Source of the DNA: JBBTQE01 sp038065775
Lineage (GTDB): Bacteria > Patescibacteriota > Patescibacteriia > Magasanikbacterales > GWA2-37-8
Direction: 5' to 3'
DNA: 22,932 bases
Assembly: GCA_038065775.1 (NCBI GenBank)
Contig: JBBTQE010000027.1
Location: forward strand, 1 to 22,932
The position numbers and the translations under genes are program-made. Of the stretch, positions 1 through 6,562 are shown piece by piece. Under the pieces are notes generated by a model. The model saw nothing but the letters and a program-made list of their open reading frames with translations, ran no database searches and was not told the origin of the DNA. Numbering within the stretch: position 1 is the stretch's first letter; each line of letters starts with the position of its first letter.

Positions 1-1
1 C

Positions 2-154
2 GCAGTTCCGGCATCTATTTTTAATTCAAACTCTGCTTTTGGAAATAATTATTCTAACGCAAATTATTTTTCAGGGCGATTAGACGACGTCCGCGTCTAC
101 AATCGCGCTCTATCCGCCGTAGAAATTCAAGAATTATATAGAATGGGACGGTAG
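2..154 (+). CDS. C-terminal end of a LamG/concanavalin A-like domain protein (partial)
   Basis: An open frame runs in from the left edge and stops at TAG 152-154, giving the last 50 residues of a larger protein. The tail reads FSGRLDDVRVYNRALSAVEI followed by QELYRMGR. The pattern G-x-[IL]-D-[DE]-V-R-x-Y-N-R-A-L-S-x-x-E-I-x-x-L-Y is the last beta-strand and closing helix of LamG/concanavalin A-like lectin domains, which are common on secreted or surface proteins of Patescibacteria and bind sugars or proteins. Nothing of the N-terminus is visible, so localisation and ligand cannot be judged. A second, headless copy of the same tail lies at 1146-1265. The domain assignment is fairly sure; the function is not. 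Confidence 0.75.
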   Translation, partial: AVPASIFNSNSAFGNNYSNANYFSGRLDDVRVYNRALSAVEIQELYRMGR

Positions 155-157
155 GAT

Positions 158-196
158 GTCTCTCGCGGCTCCTCCCCCCTACGTTAGTGGAGAGAC
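158..196. terminator. inverted repeat after the LamG gene, possible terminator
   Basis: GTCTCTC at 158-164 pairs perfectly with GAGAGAC at 190-196, four bases after the LamG stop codon. The loop is long and C-rich and there is no clean T run after the right arm, so this may be a dispersed hairpin rather than an intrinsic terminator. Confidence 0.3.
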
Positions 197-233
197 GAGG
201 GGTATTTGTCCCGTATCACCCCCGTTCATACCT

Positions 234-262
234 TTGACCAAAGTCAATTTTTTTGGTATAAT
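234..262 (+). promoter_or_regulatory. sigma70-type promoter of the AbiEii toxin-antitoxin pair, with possible operator
   Basis: TTGACC (234-239), a 17-base spacer and TATAAT (257-262), the latter preceded by TGG (extended -10). The -35 lies inside an inverted repeat, TTGAC at 234-238 and GTCAA at 243-247, which could be the site where an antitoxin represses its own promoter. Transcription would start near 269, before the ATG at 290. The promoter is well supported by sequence; the operator is inference. Confidence 0.6.
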
Positions 263-289
263 ACTTTCATATTCAACATAATTTATCGC

Positions 290-544
290 ATGATTTTATC
301 TGATTTTGTTAAAAAAATGCCGTATCTTGTACGGTATGTTAAGCATTCTGAAAAGCTGTCTACGGAAGCAATCGTGGAGGCGGTATTAAATAATGGCGAC
401 TGGGAGGATGTCCAGGGAATGTTAAAAATAGTTGGCATTCAAAAAGCCGCGCGAATTTTTCGCAGGCAATTGCGCGGCGTTCGACAAAATTATAATCCAA
501 AAATCGCCAATTATTTTGATCTTTATTTTAGGCATTATGCATAA
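290..544 (+). CDS. small protein upstream of an AbiEii-type toxin, candidate antitoxin (DUF6922-like)
   Basis: 84 residues. The ATG at 290 is preferred over an in-frame TTG at 206 because the promoter (234-262) lies between them. The stretch VEAVLNNGDWEDVQGML followed by basic RRQLRGVRQNYNP and an aromatic end (YFDLYFRHYA) resembles the short DUF6922-type proteins often found directly before AbiEii/AbiGii nucleotidyltransferases, where they are presumed antitoxins; this is from memory of the pattern and not verified. No helix-turn-helix is obvious. Its stop overlaps the start of the toxin gene by 8 bases (537-544), so the two are probably translated together. Pairing as a toxin-antitoxin unit is inferred from order and overlap. 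Confidence 0.65.
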   Translation: MILSDFVKKMPYLVRYVKHSEKLSTEAIVEAVLNNGDWEDVQGMLKIVGIQKAARIFRRQLRGVRQNYNPKIANYFDLYFRHYA

Positions 545-1145
545 TGAAATTTTGTCAGAGTCACAGCTTGAATTATTGCCACTTGTAAAAAAATTTTCAT
601 TAAATTTCGGTCTTGTTCGCGGCACAGCTATTGCTTTGCATCTGGGTCATCGGCGATCAATTGATTTTGATCTATTCTCAAATAAACCATTTGACAATGG
701 AAGCATACGAAAAACTATTATCAAAATAAACAAAATTGACCGCGTCGTGTTTGATGAAAAAGGTCAATATACAATTTTAGTAAACGGGGTTAGATTTACC
801 TTCCTTGAGTATCCATTCCGCATGGCTTTTCATCATAATCCAGCGACAGGTATTCGTCTGCCGGATTTGCTTACATTGGCGGCAATGAAGGCCTATGCGT
901 TGGGTCGTCGCGCGAAATGGAAGGACTATGTTGACATGTATTTTGTTATCAAAAAATATGGCGGTTTGAGCCGTATTATCGTCAGGGCTCGATCAATGTT
1001 TGGCAAGGAGTTCAATGAGAAAGTATTTCGCGCCCAACTTTCTTTTTTTGATGACATTGATTTTTCCGAGGAAGTTGCTTTCATGCCTGAATTTGAGACA
1101 AAGATATCATTAATCAAAAGCGCTTTGGTAGGTTATAGTTTATAA
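537..1145 (+). CDS. nucleotidyltransferase, AbiEii/AbiGii toxin family
   Basis: 202 residues starting at ATG 537 (MHNEILSESQ). The open frame extends upstream to 432, but that part lies inside the preceding gene. Residues about 25-48 read LVRGTAIALHLGHRRSIDFD then LFS, the AbiEii signature G-G-T-A-[IL]...H-R-x-S-x-D-[FI]-D-L with the two acidic residues of the nucleotidyltransferase metal site; the first glycine of the usual GGT is replaced by R. A later segment LPDLLTLAAMKAYALGRRAKWKDYVDMYFV matches the family's conserved AMKxxAxxxRxxxRDxxDL helix. Family members are toxins of abortive-infection or toxin-antitoxin systems that transfer nucleotides, in some cases to tRNA. Likely cytoplasmic and controlled by the gene at 290. 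It sits between two copies of a LamG tail, suggesting insertion or rearrangement. Confidence 0.85.
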   Translation: MHNEILSESQLELLPLVKKFSLNFGLVRGTAIALHLGHRRSIDFDLFSNKPFDNGSIRKTIIKINKIDRVVFDEKGQYTILVNGVRFTFLEYPFRMAFHHNPATGIRLPDLLTLAAMKAYALGRRAKWKDYVDMYFVIKKYGGLSRIIVRARSMFGKEFNEKVFRAQLSFFDDIDFSEEVAFMPEFETKISLIKSALVGYSL

Positions 1146-1265
1146 AAATTAAAAATTCTCAAAAGAAGTGTTTATTATTTTAACGGCTCCCTTGACGACG
1201 TCCGCGCCTACAACCGCGCGCTTTCGGCAGCGGAAATCCAGCAATTATATAGAATGGAGAAGTAA
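1146..1265 (+). pseudogene. LamG C-terminal remnant without an N-terminus
   Basis: Between the stop of the nucleotidyltransferase and the next gene, frame 3 is open and encodes YYFNGSLDDVRAYNRALSAA followed by EIQQLYRMEK and TAA at 1263-1265. It is clearly homologous to the tail at 2-154 (LDDVR.YNRALSA.EIQ.LYRM). There is no start codon or room for a whole domain: an in-frame stop lies at 1143-1145. It is therefore a truncated copy, left by recombination between two LamG genes or by insertion of the toxin-antitoxin block. Confidence 0.75.
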
Positions 1266-1268
1266 CTT

Positions 1269-1727
1269 ATGCCTCGCAAGCAAAAAATAATAATTCCAAA
1301 ATGGGCAGTTGCGGTTCTGCTTATTTTGTTAATTATTTCCGCGCTGGGATTATCCTGGGGATTTTACAGTTATAAGGTTGTGTCTGACGCGGTTTCAAAA
1401 CAAAAATATGATTTTGGTTCTCTGAATCAGTTAAAAACAAAACAAGAACAGCGGAGCGGCGAAGTTGTTGAGAATGTTGGAAAATTAATTTTATTACCAG
1501 ACAATGAAAAACCGATTATCGCCACCATAATTGATGTTGAGAAAATAAAAAAAGATCAAAGTTTTTACGCGAACGCGAAAAATGGCGATATTGTTTTAGT
1601 GTATCAGGTTGCCAAAAAAGCGTTTATTTATGATCCTGTAAAAAGTATTATTGTTAATGTCGGTCCGGTGTTTGTGGAAAAAAATGTTGTTAGTATTTCT
1701 GCCACATCAACGACATTAACTCCGTAG
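1269..1727 (+). CDS. hypothetical protein with an N-terminal membrane anchor
   Basis: 152 residues, ATG three bases after the LamG remnant's stop. The N-terminus is MPRKQKIIIPKW, then one hydrophobic helix (AVAVLLILLIISALGLSWGF, residues about 13-32), giving a probable N-in anchored protein with the remainder outside. The outer part has a polar linker (KQEQRSGEVV) and a beta-rich segment (LPDNEKPIIATIIDVEKIKK ... NGDIVLVYQVAKKAFIYDP) resembling small CPR proteins of unknown function. No catalytic motif or cysteine pair is seen. The end is Ser/Thr-rich. A palindromic repeat starts three bases after the stop codon. Existence of the gene is likely from its length and codon-like composition; function unknown. 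Confidence 0.75.
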   Translation: MPRKQKIIIPKWAVAVLLILLIISALGLSWGFYSYKVVSDAVSKQKYDFGSLNQLKTKQEQRSGEVVENVGKLILLPDNEKPIIATIIDVEKIKKDQSFYANAKNGDIVLVYQVAKKAFIYDPVKSIIVNVGPVFVEKNVVSISATSTTLTP

Positions 1728-1730
1728 CTC

Positions 1731-1819
1731 TGTCATCCCGAGCGAGCTCGCGCCGACGAGGGATCTCTGTCTCGATTGACGACGACGGACAGAGATTCTT
1801 CGTTTCACTCAGAATGACA
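1731..1819. repeat. palindromic repeat, TGTCATTCCGAG family, copy 1
   Basis: Starts TGTCATCCCGAGCGAGC and ends CACTCAGAATGACA; terminal arms are near-inverted repeats. Inside, GATCTCTGTC and GACAGAGATTC form a second inverted pair. It separates the genes ending at 1727 and starting at 1841. Confidence 0.85.
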
Positions 1820-1840
1820 AATCGAATTAGCAAACAACAT

Positions 1841-2140
1841 ATGCAGATTAAATTCAACAAAATTCAAATTCCAGATCCGGAAAAATTTATCCGCCGGTGC
1901 GGGTATGGAAAATTGCTGGACAGGCGAACCGGACAGGCGAGCTACACACGGCGATTAAGTCGTCTTTTTTATCCGCGTTTTCATGTTTACATAAAAGACG
2001 AGGGTGAGTCGGTGATTTTTAATTTGCATTTAGATCAAAAGCGTCCGATATACGAAGGCGTTACAGCTCACTCCGGAGAATACGATGGCGAAGTTGTGGA
2101 GCGCGAGGCGGAGAGGATACTGTCATTCCGAACGGAGTGA
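1841..2140 (+). CDS. hypothetical protein, about 100 residues, ends inside a repeat
   Basis: The frame is open from 1814, but the first nine residues (MTNRISKQH) are encoded by the end of repeat copy 1, so ATG 1841 (MQIKFNKIQIP) is preferred, giving 99 residues. The protein is basic and beta-rich: PDPEKFIRRCGYGKLLDRRT, then SRLFYPRFHVYIKD and VIFNLHLDQKRP, a pattern I have the impression of seeing in small conserved CPR proteins but cannot name. The last residues LSFRTE and the TGA at 2138-2140 are supplied by repeat copy 2 (2121-2201), so the native C-terminus has probably been replaced. No membrane segment or signal peptide. Function unknown. Confidence 0.65.
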   Translation: MQIKFNKIQIPDPEKFIRRCGYGKLLDRRTGQASYTRRLSRLFYPRFHVYIKDEGESVIFNLHLDQKRPIYEGVTAHSGEYDGEVVEREAERILSFRTE

Positions 2141-2201
2141 GGAATCTCTGTCCGTTTTTAGTAAGATCCCTCGTCGCCCTTATGGCTCGCTCGGGATGAC
2201 A
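2121..2201. repeat. palindromic repeat, TGTCATTCCGAG family, copy 2
   Basis: Starts TGTCATTCCGAACGGAGTGA and ends GCTCGCTCGGGATGACA; the arms are inverted relatives of copy 1. It overlaps the 3' end of the gene at 1841-2140 and supplies its stop codon, and ends 23 bases before the glycosyltransferase start. Confidence 0.85.
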
Positions 2202-2224
2202 ATGTAATTGTAATAATAAATTGT

Positions 2225-3436
2225 ATGCGTATCGCAATGATCGGACAAAAAGGAGTGCCTGGTTTGATGCGGGAAAGCGGAGGAATAGAACGGCATGTGG
2301 AAGAATTGTCCGCGCGCTTGGCGCAGTCGGGCCATCAAGTGAGCGTTTATATCCGCCCGCGTTTTTTGAAACAGGATGAAAAAGAATATAAGGGGATTAA
2401 ATTGGTGTCCTTGCCTTCCATCCCGACAAAAAATTTGGATACAATCACCCATGTTTTTTTCGCCACGCTTCATGTTTTATTTCAAAAAGTTGATGTTATC
2501 CATTATCACGGCGTCGGACCTTCAACGCTCGCCTGGATTCCGCGCGTTTTCAAGCCGCGGGCCAGAGTTATCGTTACTTTTCACAGCATTGATCGGTTTC
2601 ATAAAAAATGGGGGATATTCGCGCGCTGGTATCTCGGATTCGGCGAGTGGACCGCCTGCCATTTTCCACACCAAACAATCGTGGTCTCTCACGCGATTCA
2701 AGAATACTGCAAGCGCAAATACAATAAGGACACTGTTTATATTCCAAACGGCGTAAGTATTCATTTGATGAATAATGATAGCAAAATCAAGCATTTCGGT
2801 TTGAAACGTGAAGAATATATTTTGACAGTGGCGCGGCTTATCAAACACAAGGGCATTCATTATCTTATTCAGGCGTATAAAAAACTGGAAAGACATTTTG
2901 GGTCAGACGCGAAAAATTGGCCGGGCGGAATTTTGCGCAAGTTGGTTATTGTCGGCGCGCCGAGTTTTACGGAGGACTACATGGTTTATTTAAAACGACT
3001 CGCCAATAACAATCCGAACATTATTTTTACCGGTTTTCAAACAGGCGCGATGCTTTGCCAGCTTTTCGCGAACGCGTATTTATATGTGCATCCATCCGAA
3101 GCCGAAGGGCTGTCCATCACAATTTTGGAAGCGATGAGCCACGGCAAGTGCGTGCTGGTGAGCGACATACCGGAAAATTTGGAGCTAATAGACCACGCCG
3201 GTTACTCTTTTGAATCAAAAAACGTAGATGATCTTTTTGAAAAACTTGTTTTTCTGCTTGATTTTTCCGAAGCGGTTCAGCGCCGAGGCGAGCATGGCGT
3301 GGAATTTTTAAGAGAACACTTTAATTGGACAGATATCACGGCGCATGTGTTAGCTGTTTATCAAAATAAGCCGTCTAAATTTCCGCTTAGATTAAACAAG
3401 GTTCCATCTCTGGCATCGGCGTCGGAACGCCCTTGA
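2225..3436 (+). CDS. glycosyltransferase, GT4 family (GT-B fold)
   Basis: 403 residues. Residues 1-28 (MRIAMIGQKGVPG...SGGIERHVEEL) carry the N-terminal G-x-P-x-x-x-G-G-x-E/x-x-V motif of retaining GT4 enzymes, followed by a beta-strand ending HYHG. The C-terminal nucleotide-sugar domain shows ILTVARLIKHKGIHYLIQAY (donor-binding start, with R and K), a GF motif (IIFTGFQTG), and the E-x7-E signature in HPSEAEGLSITILEAMSHG (residues about 289-307). Such enzymes add sugars to lipid carriers, surface polysaccharides or glycoproteins from UDP- or GDP-sugars at the inner membrane face; the sugar cannot be told. The start has no clear Shine-Dalgarno site and follows repeat copy 2 closely. It ends before a small hairpin terminator at 3464. 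Family call is firm. Confidence 0.93.
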   Translation: MRIAMIGQKGVPGLMRESGGIERHVEELSARLAQSGHQVSVYIRPRFLKQDEKEYKGIKLVSLPSIPTKNLDTITHVFFATLHVLFQKVDVIHYHGVGPSTLAWIPRVFKPRARVIVTFHSIDRFHKKWGIFARWYLGFGEWTACHFPHQTIVVSHAIQEYCKRKYNKDTVYIPNGVSIHLMNNDSKIKHFGLKREEYILTVARLIKHKGIHYLIQAYKKLERHFGSDAKNWPGGILRKLVIVGAPSFTEDYMVYLKRLANNNPNIIFTGFQTGAMLCQLFANAYLYVHPSEAEGLSITILEAMSHGKCVLVSDIPENLELIDHAGYSFESKNVDDLFEKLVFLLDFSEAVQRRGEHGVEFLREHFNWTDITAHVLAVYQNKPSKFPLRLNKVPSLASASERP

Positions 3437-3463
3437 TTATATGCGCCGGTTATGTTAAAATAA

Positions 3464-3488
3464 AGTCGCTTCTCAAAGCGCTTTTTTG
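3464..3488 (+). terminator. intrinsic terminator after the glycosyltransferase
   Basis: CGCTT (3467-3471), a 4-base loop and AAGCG (3476-3480) are followed by C and six T. A TATAAT at 3491-3496 just beyond may be the -10 of a secA promoter, but no good -35 is seen. Confidence 0.55.
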
Positions 3489-3506
3489 TTTATAATAAAT
3501 GTAAAT

Positions 3507-3611
3507 TGTCATTCCGAGCGAGGTCGCTCCGCCGGCTGGCGGATGGCGACCGACGAAGAATCTCTGTCCAAATCGAACGGACAGAGATCTCTCACTACGT
3601 TCGAGATGACA
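3507..3611. repeat. palindromic repeat, TGTCATTCCGAG family, copy 3 (secA leader)
   Basis: Starts TGTCATTCCGAGCGAGGTCG and ends CTACGTTCGAGATGACA, with internal GAATCTCTGTCC and GGACAGAGATCTC arms. It ends eight bases before the secA start codon, so it would fold as a long hairpin in the secA 5' leader. The secA frame stays open through it, which falsely lengthens the open frame by 38 residues. Confidence 0.88.
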
Positions 3612-3619
3612 TCGACTAT

Positions 3620-6498
3620 ATGTCATTTTTGTCCAAACTTTTCGGCGATCCGAACGCAAAAGTTCTTGAAAAGATTCAACCGATTGTGGAAAAAATAAAT
3701 TCTTTAGAACCGGAGATTTCAAAATTATCTTCGGCTGATTTGCGCGCGAAAACGAACGAATTTAAGGCGCGTCTGACAAAAGGCGAAACTCTGAATGATA
3801 TTCTGCCCGAGGCGTTTGCCGTTGTTCGTGAAACTTCAAAGCGCGTAACCGGAATGCGCCATTTTGACGTCCAGCTTATCGGCGGAGTTGTTTTACATCA
3901 AGGAAGCATAGCTGAAATGAGAACCGGCGAGGGCAAGACATTGGTTGCCACATTGCCGGTGTATCTAAATGCTCTGGCAGGAAAAGGGGTCCATGTTGTT
4001 ACCGTAAATGATTATTTGGCAAAACGCGACGCGGTTTGGATGGGGCAGATTTATGACGCGCTCGGTTTAACCGTTGGCGTTATTCAAAATCAGATGGTGT
4101 CGTTTAGATATAACAGCAGGACTGTCATTCCGAGCGAGCAAAGCGACGAGGTCGAAGATACCCCGAGGGGCAAATCTCTCTCGCACTCGAACGGACAGAG
4201 ATCCTTCGCTGACGCTCAGGATGACAGCAAGGCCGAAGGCGGAAAAATAGACAAGGAGCGCGACGCCAAAGGAATGTTTAAGGTTGAATCGGAATATCTT
4301 GAGCCGTGCTCGCGGAAGGACGCTTACCAGTGTGATATTGTTTATGGCACAAACAATGAGTTTGGTTTTGATTATTTGCGCGACAACATGGTGCAGAATT
4401 TATCAGAGATGTCGCAGAGGCAGTTTTTTTACGCCATTGTTGATGAAGTTGACTCAATTTTAATTGATGAAGCTCGCACTCCGCTTATTATTTCCGCTCC
4501 GGCAGAGGAAGCGGCGGATATGTATTACAAATTTGCCGATCTGGTAAAACGGTTAAAAGAAAATGAGGACTATAATGTGGATGAAAAAATGCGTTCCGCG
4601 ACCTTAACCGATGCTGGTATAAACAAAATGGAAAAATGGCTGGGCATTGAAAATATTTATGCCGAAGGCGGAATTAGCATGGTGCATCATATGGAGCAGG
4701 CCTTGCGCGCGCAAACTTTATTTTTGCTTGATCGTGATTATATTCTGGAAAATGGCGAGGTAATTATTGTGGATGAATTTACAGGCAGGAAAATGCCCGG
4801 CAGGCGATACAGCGAGGGTTTACATCAGGCCATAGAGGCCAAGGAAGGCGCGAAAATTCAGCATGAGAGCAGAACCATGGCCACGGTTACCTTTCAAAAT
4901 TATTTTCGTTTGTATCCAAAACTCGCCGGCATGACTGGCACGGCGGTAACTGAAGCCGAGGAGTTTGGTAAAATTTATAAACTTGAAGTTGCGGTGGTTC
5001 CGCCAAACAAACCGAGCAGGCGCGTTAATCATCCGGATAGAATTTATAAAACAGAGGACGCGAAGTATAAAGCCGTCGCCCAAACAGTTAAAGAACTCCA
5101 GGTAAAAGGCCAGCCGGTTTTAATCGGCACGGTTTCGGTTGATAAAAATGAAGCATTGAGTTTGTTTTTGGAGCGCGAAGGCATTAAACACGAAATTTTA
5201 AACGCGAAAAATCATGAGCGTGAAGGCGAGATCATCGCGCAGGCCGGCCGGCCCGGAGCAGTGACATTGGCAACTAACATGGCCGGCAGAGGAGTTGATA
5301 TTATTCTCGGCGGCAATCCACCGGATGTGAACGAGGCGGAAAAAGCGAGGACTGCCGGAGGCTTGTTTGTGATCGGCACAGAGCGTCACGAAAGCAGACG
5401 CATAGACAATCAGTTGCGCGGCCGCTCGGGTCGTCAGGGAGATTCCGGCGAGTCGCAATTTTATCTTTCAACCGAAGATGATCTGATGAGAATTTTTGCC
5501 GGGGACAGAATCAGGTCGGTGATGACGACTTTACGCGTTCCTGATGACATGCCGATAGAGCAGAGAATGATTACGCGCTTAATTGAATCAGCCCAGCGAA
5601 AAGTTGAAGGCATGCATTTTGACATGAGAAAGCACCTTTTAGAGTATGATGATGTTTTGAACAGACACAGGGAAGTTATTTATGGAAAGAGACGCGAGGT
5701 TTTGAAGGCGTTTGAGAATGAAAAGATGTCATTGCGAGGAGGGTCGTTTGTCATTCCGAGCGAGCGGAGCGACGAGGAATCTCTGTCCAAAATGACAGCC
5801 GACAAAACAATGCGGAGTATTATTTTAGAAATGATTGAGCAAGAAATAGAGCAAATTGTTTCTTTTCACACAAACACCGAAGATAGGCGCGAATGGAATG
5901 TTAAAGAGATTGTTGAGTCGGTTGTAACTATTTTTCCGTTATCACAGGAAGAGAAAGATAAAATAAATGAACTTGCGGCCGGCAAGAGGGAAGTCAAATT
6001 TGATGATGTTGGAATTCGCAGTCAAATTATAGAATATTTTACGGAGCTGGCTAAAGAAAAATATGAAAATTTATTGGTGAAACAAGTGCCGGAAAAAGAA
6101 ATGATTTTGGAAATTGAGAAGCAAGTTTTGTTGCGGGCGATTGATAATTTGTGGATTGACCATCTGGTGGCCGTTGATTATCTGCGTACAGGCATTGGTC
6201 TGCGCGGGTATGGCCAGCATGATCCGCTTGTTGAGTACAAAAAAGAAACTTTTCGCATGTTCAGCGAGCTGTTGAATTTAATTCAAAAGGAAGTTGTATA
6301 TTTGATTTATAAAGTTAATTTGGGGATTCAACTTGCTCCATCCGTCATGGATAAAGGAAATTTGATTTTGAAAGGCGCGAGCAAATCCAGCAATGACGCG
6401 CCTGCNNNNNNNNNNATGACTCGGGTAATGTTATTGGCCGTAACGATCAGTGTCCGTGCGGAAGCGGGAAAAAGTACAAGAAGTGCCACGGCGCGTAA
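3620..6498 (+). CDS. secA: protein translocase ATPase SecA, with two in-frame repeat insertions and an assembly gap
   Basis: SecA drives export of preproteins through SecYEG by ATP hydrolysis. ATG 3620 (MSFLSKLFGDPN) fits the family's N-terminus; 38 more open residues upstream are repeat sequence. Walker A GEGKT is at residues 103-107, DEVDSILIDEART at about 275, the TNMAGRGVDI and GRSGRQGDSG helicase motifs follow. Residues about 168-203 and 703-726 are encoded by palindromic repeats (VIPSEQSDE..., VIPSERSDEESLSK). The C-terminus crosses 10 N: after the gap the zinc motif GRNDQCPCGSGKKYKKCHGA is in another frame and ends at TAA 6496-6498, so the naive frame running to 6532 is an artefact of gap size. 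About 960 residues. Followed by secD and secF. Identification is certain. Confidence 0.95.
4123..4226. repeat. palindromic repeat inside secA, copy 4
   Basis: Starts TGTCATTCCGAGCGAGCAAA and ends GACGCTCAGGATGACA, with a variant middle part (CCCCGAGGGG). It encodes VIPSEQSDEVEDTPRGKSLS and then HSNGQRSFADAQDD without a stop and lies between the SecA segments VGVIQNQ and CSRKDAYQCDIVYGTNNEF, a loop that is naturally variable. Confidence 0.88.
5727..5797. repeat. composite palindromic repeat inside secA, copy 5
   Basis: A fragment TGTCATTGCGAGGAGGGTCG (5727-5746) of a related repeat type abuts a half-length copy (5749-5797) starting TGTCATTCCGAGCGAGCGG and ending AAAATGACA. The reading frame is kept and yields MSLRGGSFVIPSERSDEESL followed by SKMT in the SecA helical region. 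Confidence 0.85.
6406..6415. other. assembly gap of 10 N within secA
   Basis: Ten N near the 3' end of secA. The coding frame before the gap (codon start 6404) and the zinc-motif frame after it (codon start 6418) join only if the true gap length leaves remainder 2 on division by 3, so 10 is a placeholder and not the real size. Confidence 0.97.
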
Positions 6499-6506
6499 TA
6501 ATCCAC

Positions 6507-6535
6507 TTGCCAAAAATATTAAAAACAAGTAAGAT
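6507..6535 (+). promoter_or_regulatory. possible secDF promoter
   Basis: TTGCCA (6507-6512), 17 bases, TAAGAT (6530-6535), in the 64-base spacer between the secA stop and the secD start. Both boxes are imperfect, and secDF may also be read from the secA promoter. Confidence 0.35.
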
Positions 6536-6562
6536 TAATCACGAATTTAACAATATTGATAT

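Noticed and set aside
206..289. Earlier TTG start for the antitoxin candidate
   Set aside because: The promoter at 234-262 lies within it, so the ATG at 290 is the first start on the transcript.
1731..3611. CRISPR array from the repeated TGTCATTCCGAG copies
   Set aside because: Copies are few, vary in length, have inverted arms and are separated by whole genes instead of regular spacers.
3506..3619. N-terminal extension of SecA by 38 residues from a TTG start
   Set aside because: It is entirely repeat copy 3 translated in a frame other than VIPSE, and SecA's family N-terminus begins at 3620.
3450..3722. Open frames on both strands around 3450-3722
   Set aside because: They are read-through of repeat copy 3, whose palindromic arms are open in several frames.
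6416..6532. 38-residue SecA tail after the N run ending in KNIKNK
   Set aside because: It is the wrong frame; the zinc-binding CxC...CH tail is in the adjoining frame and stops at 6498.
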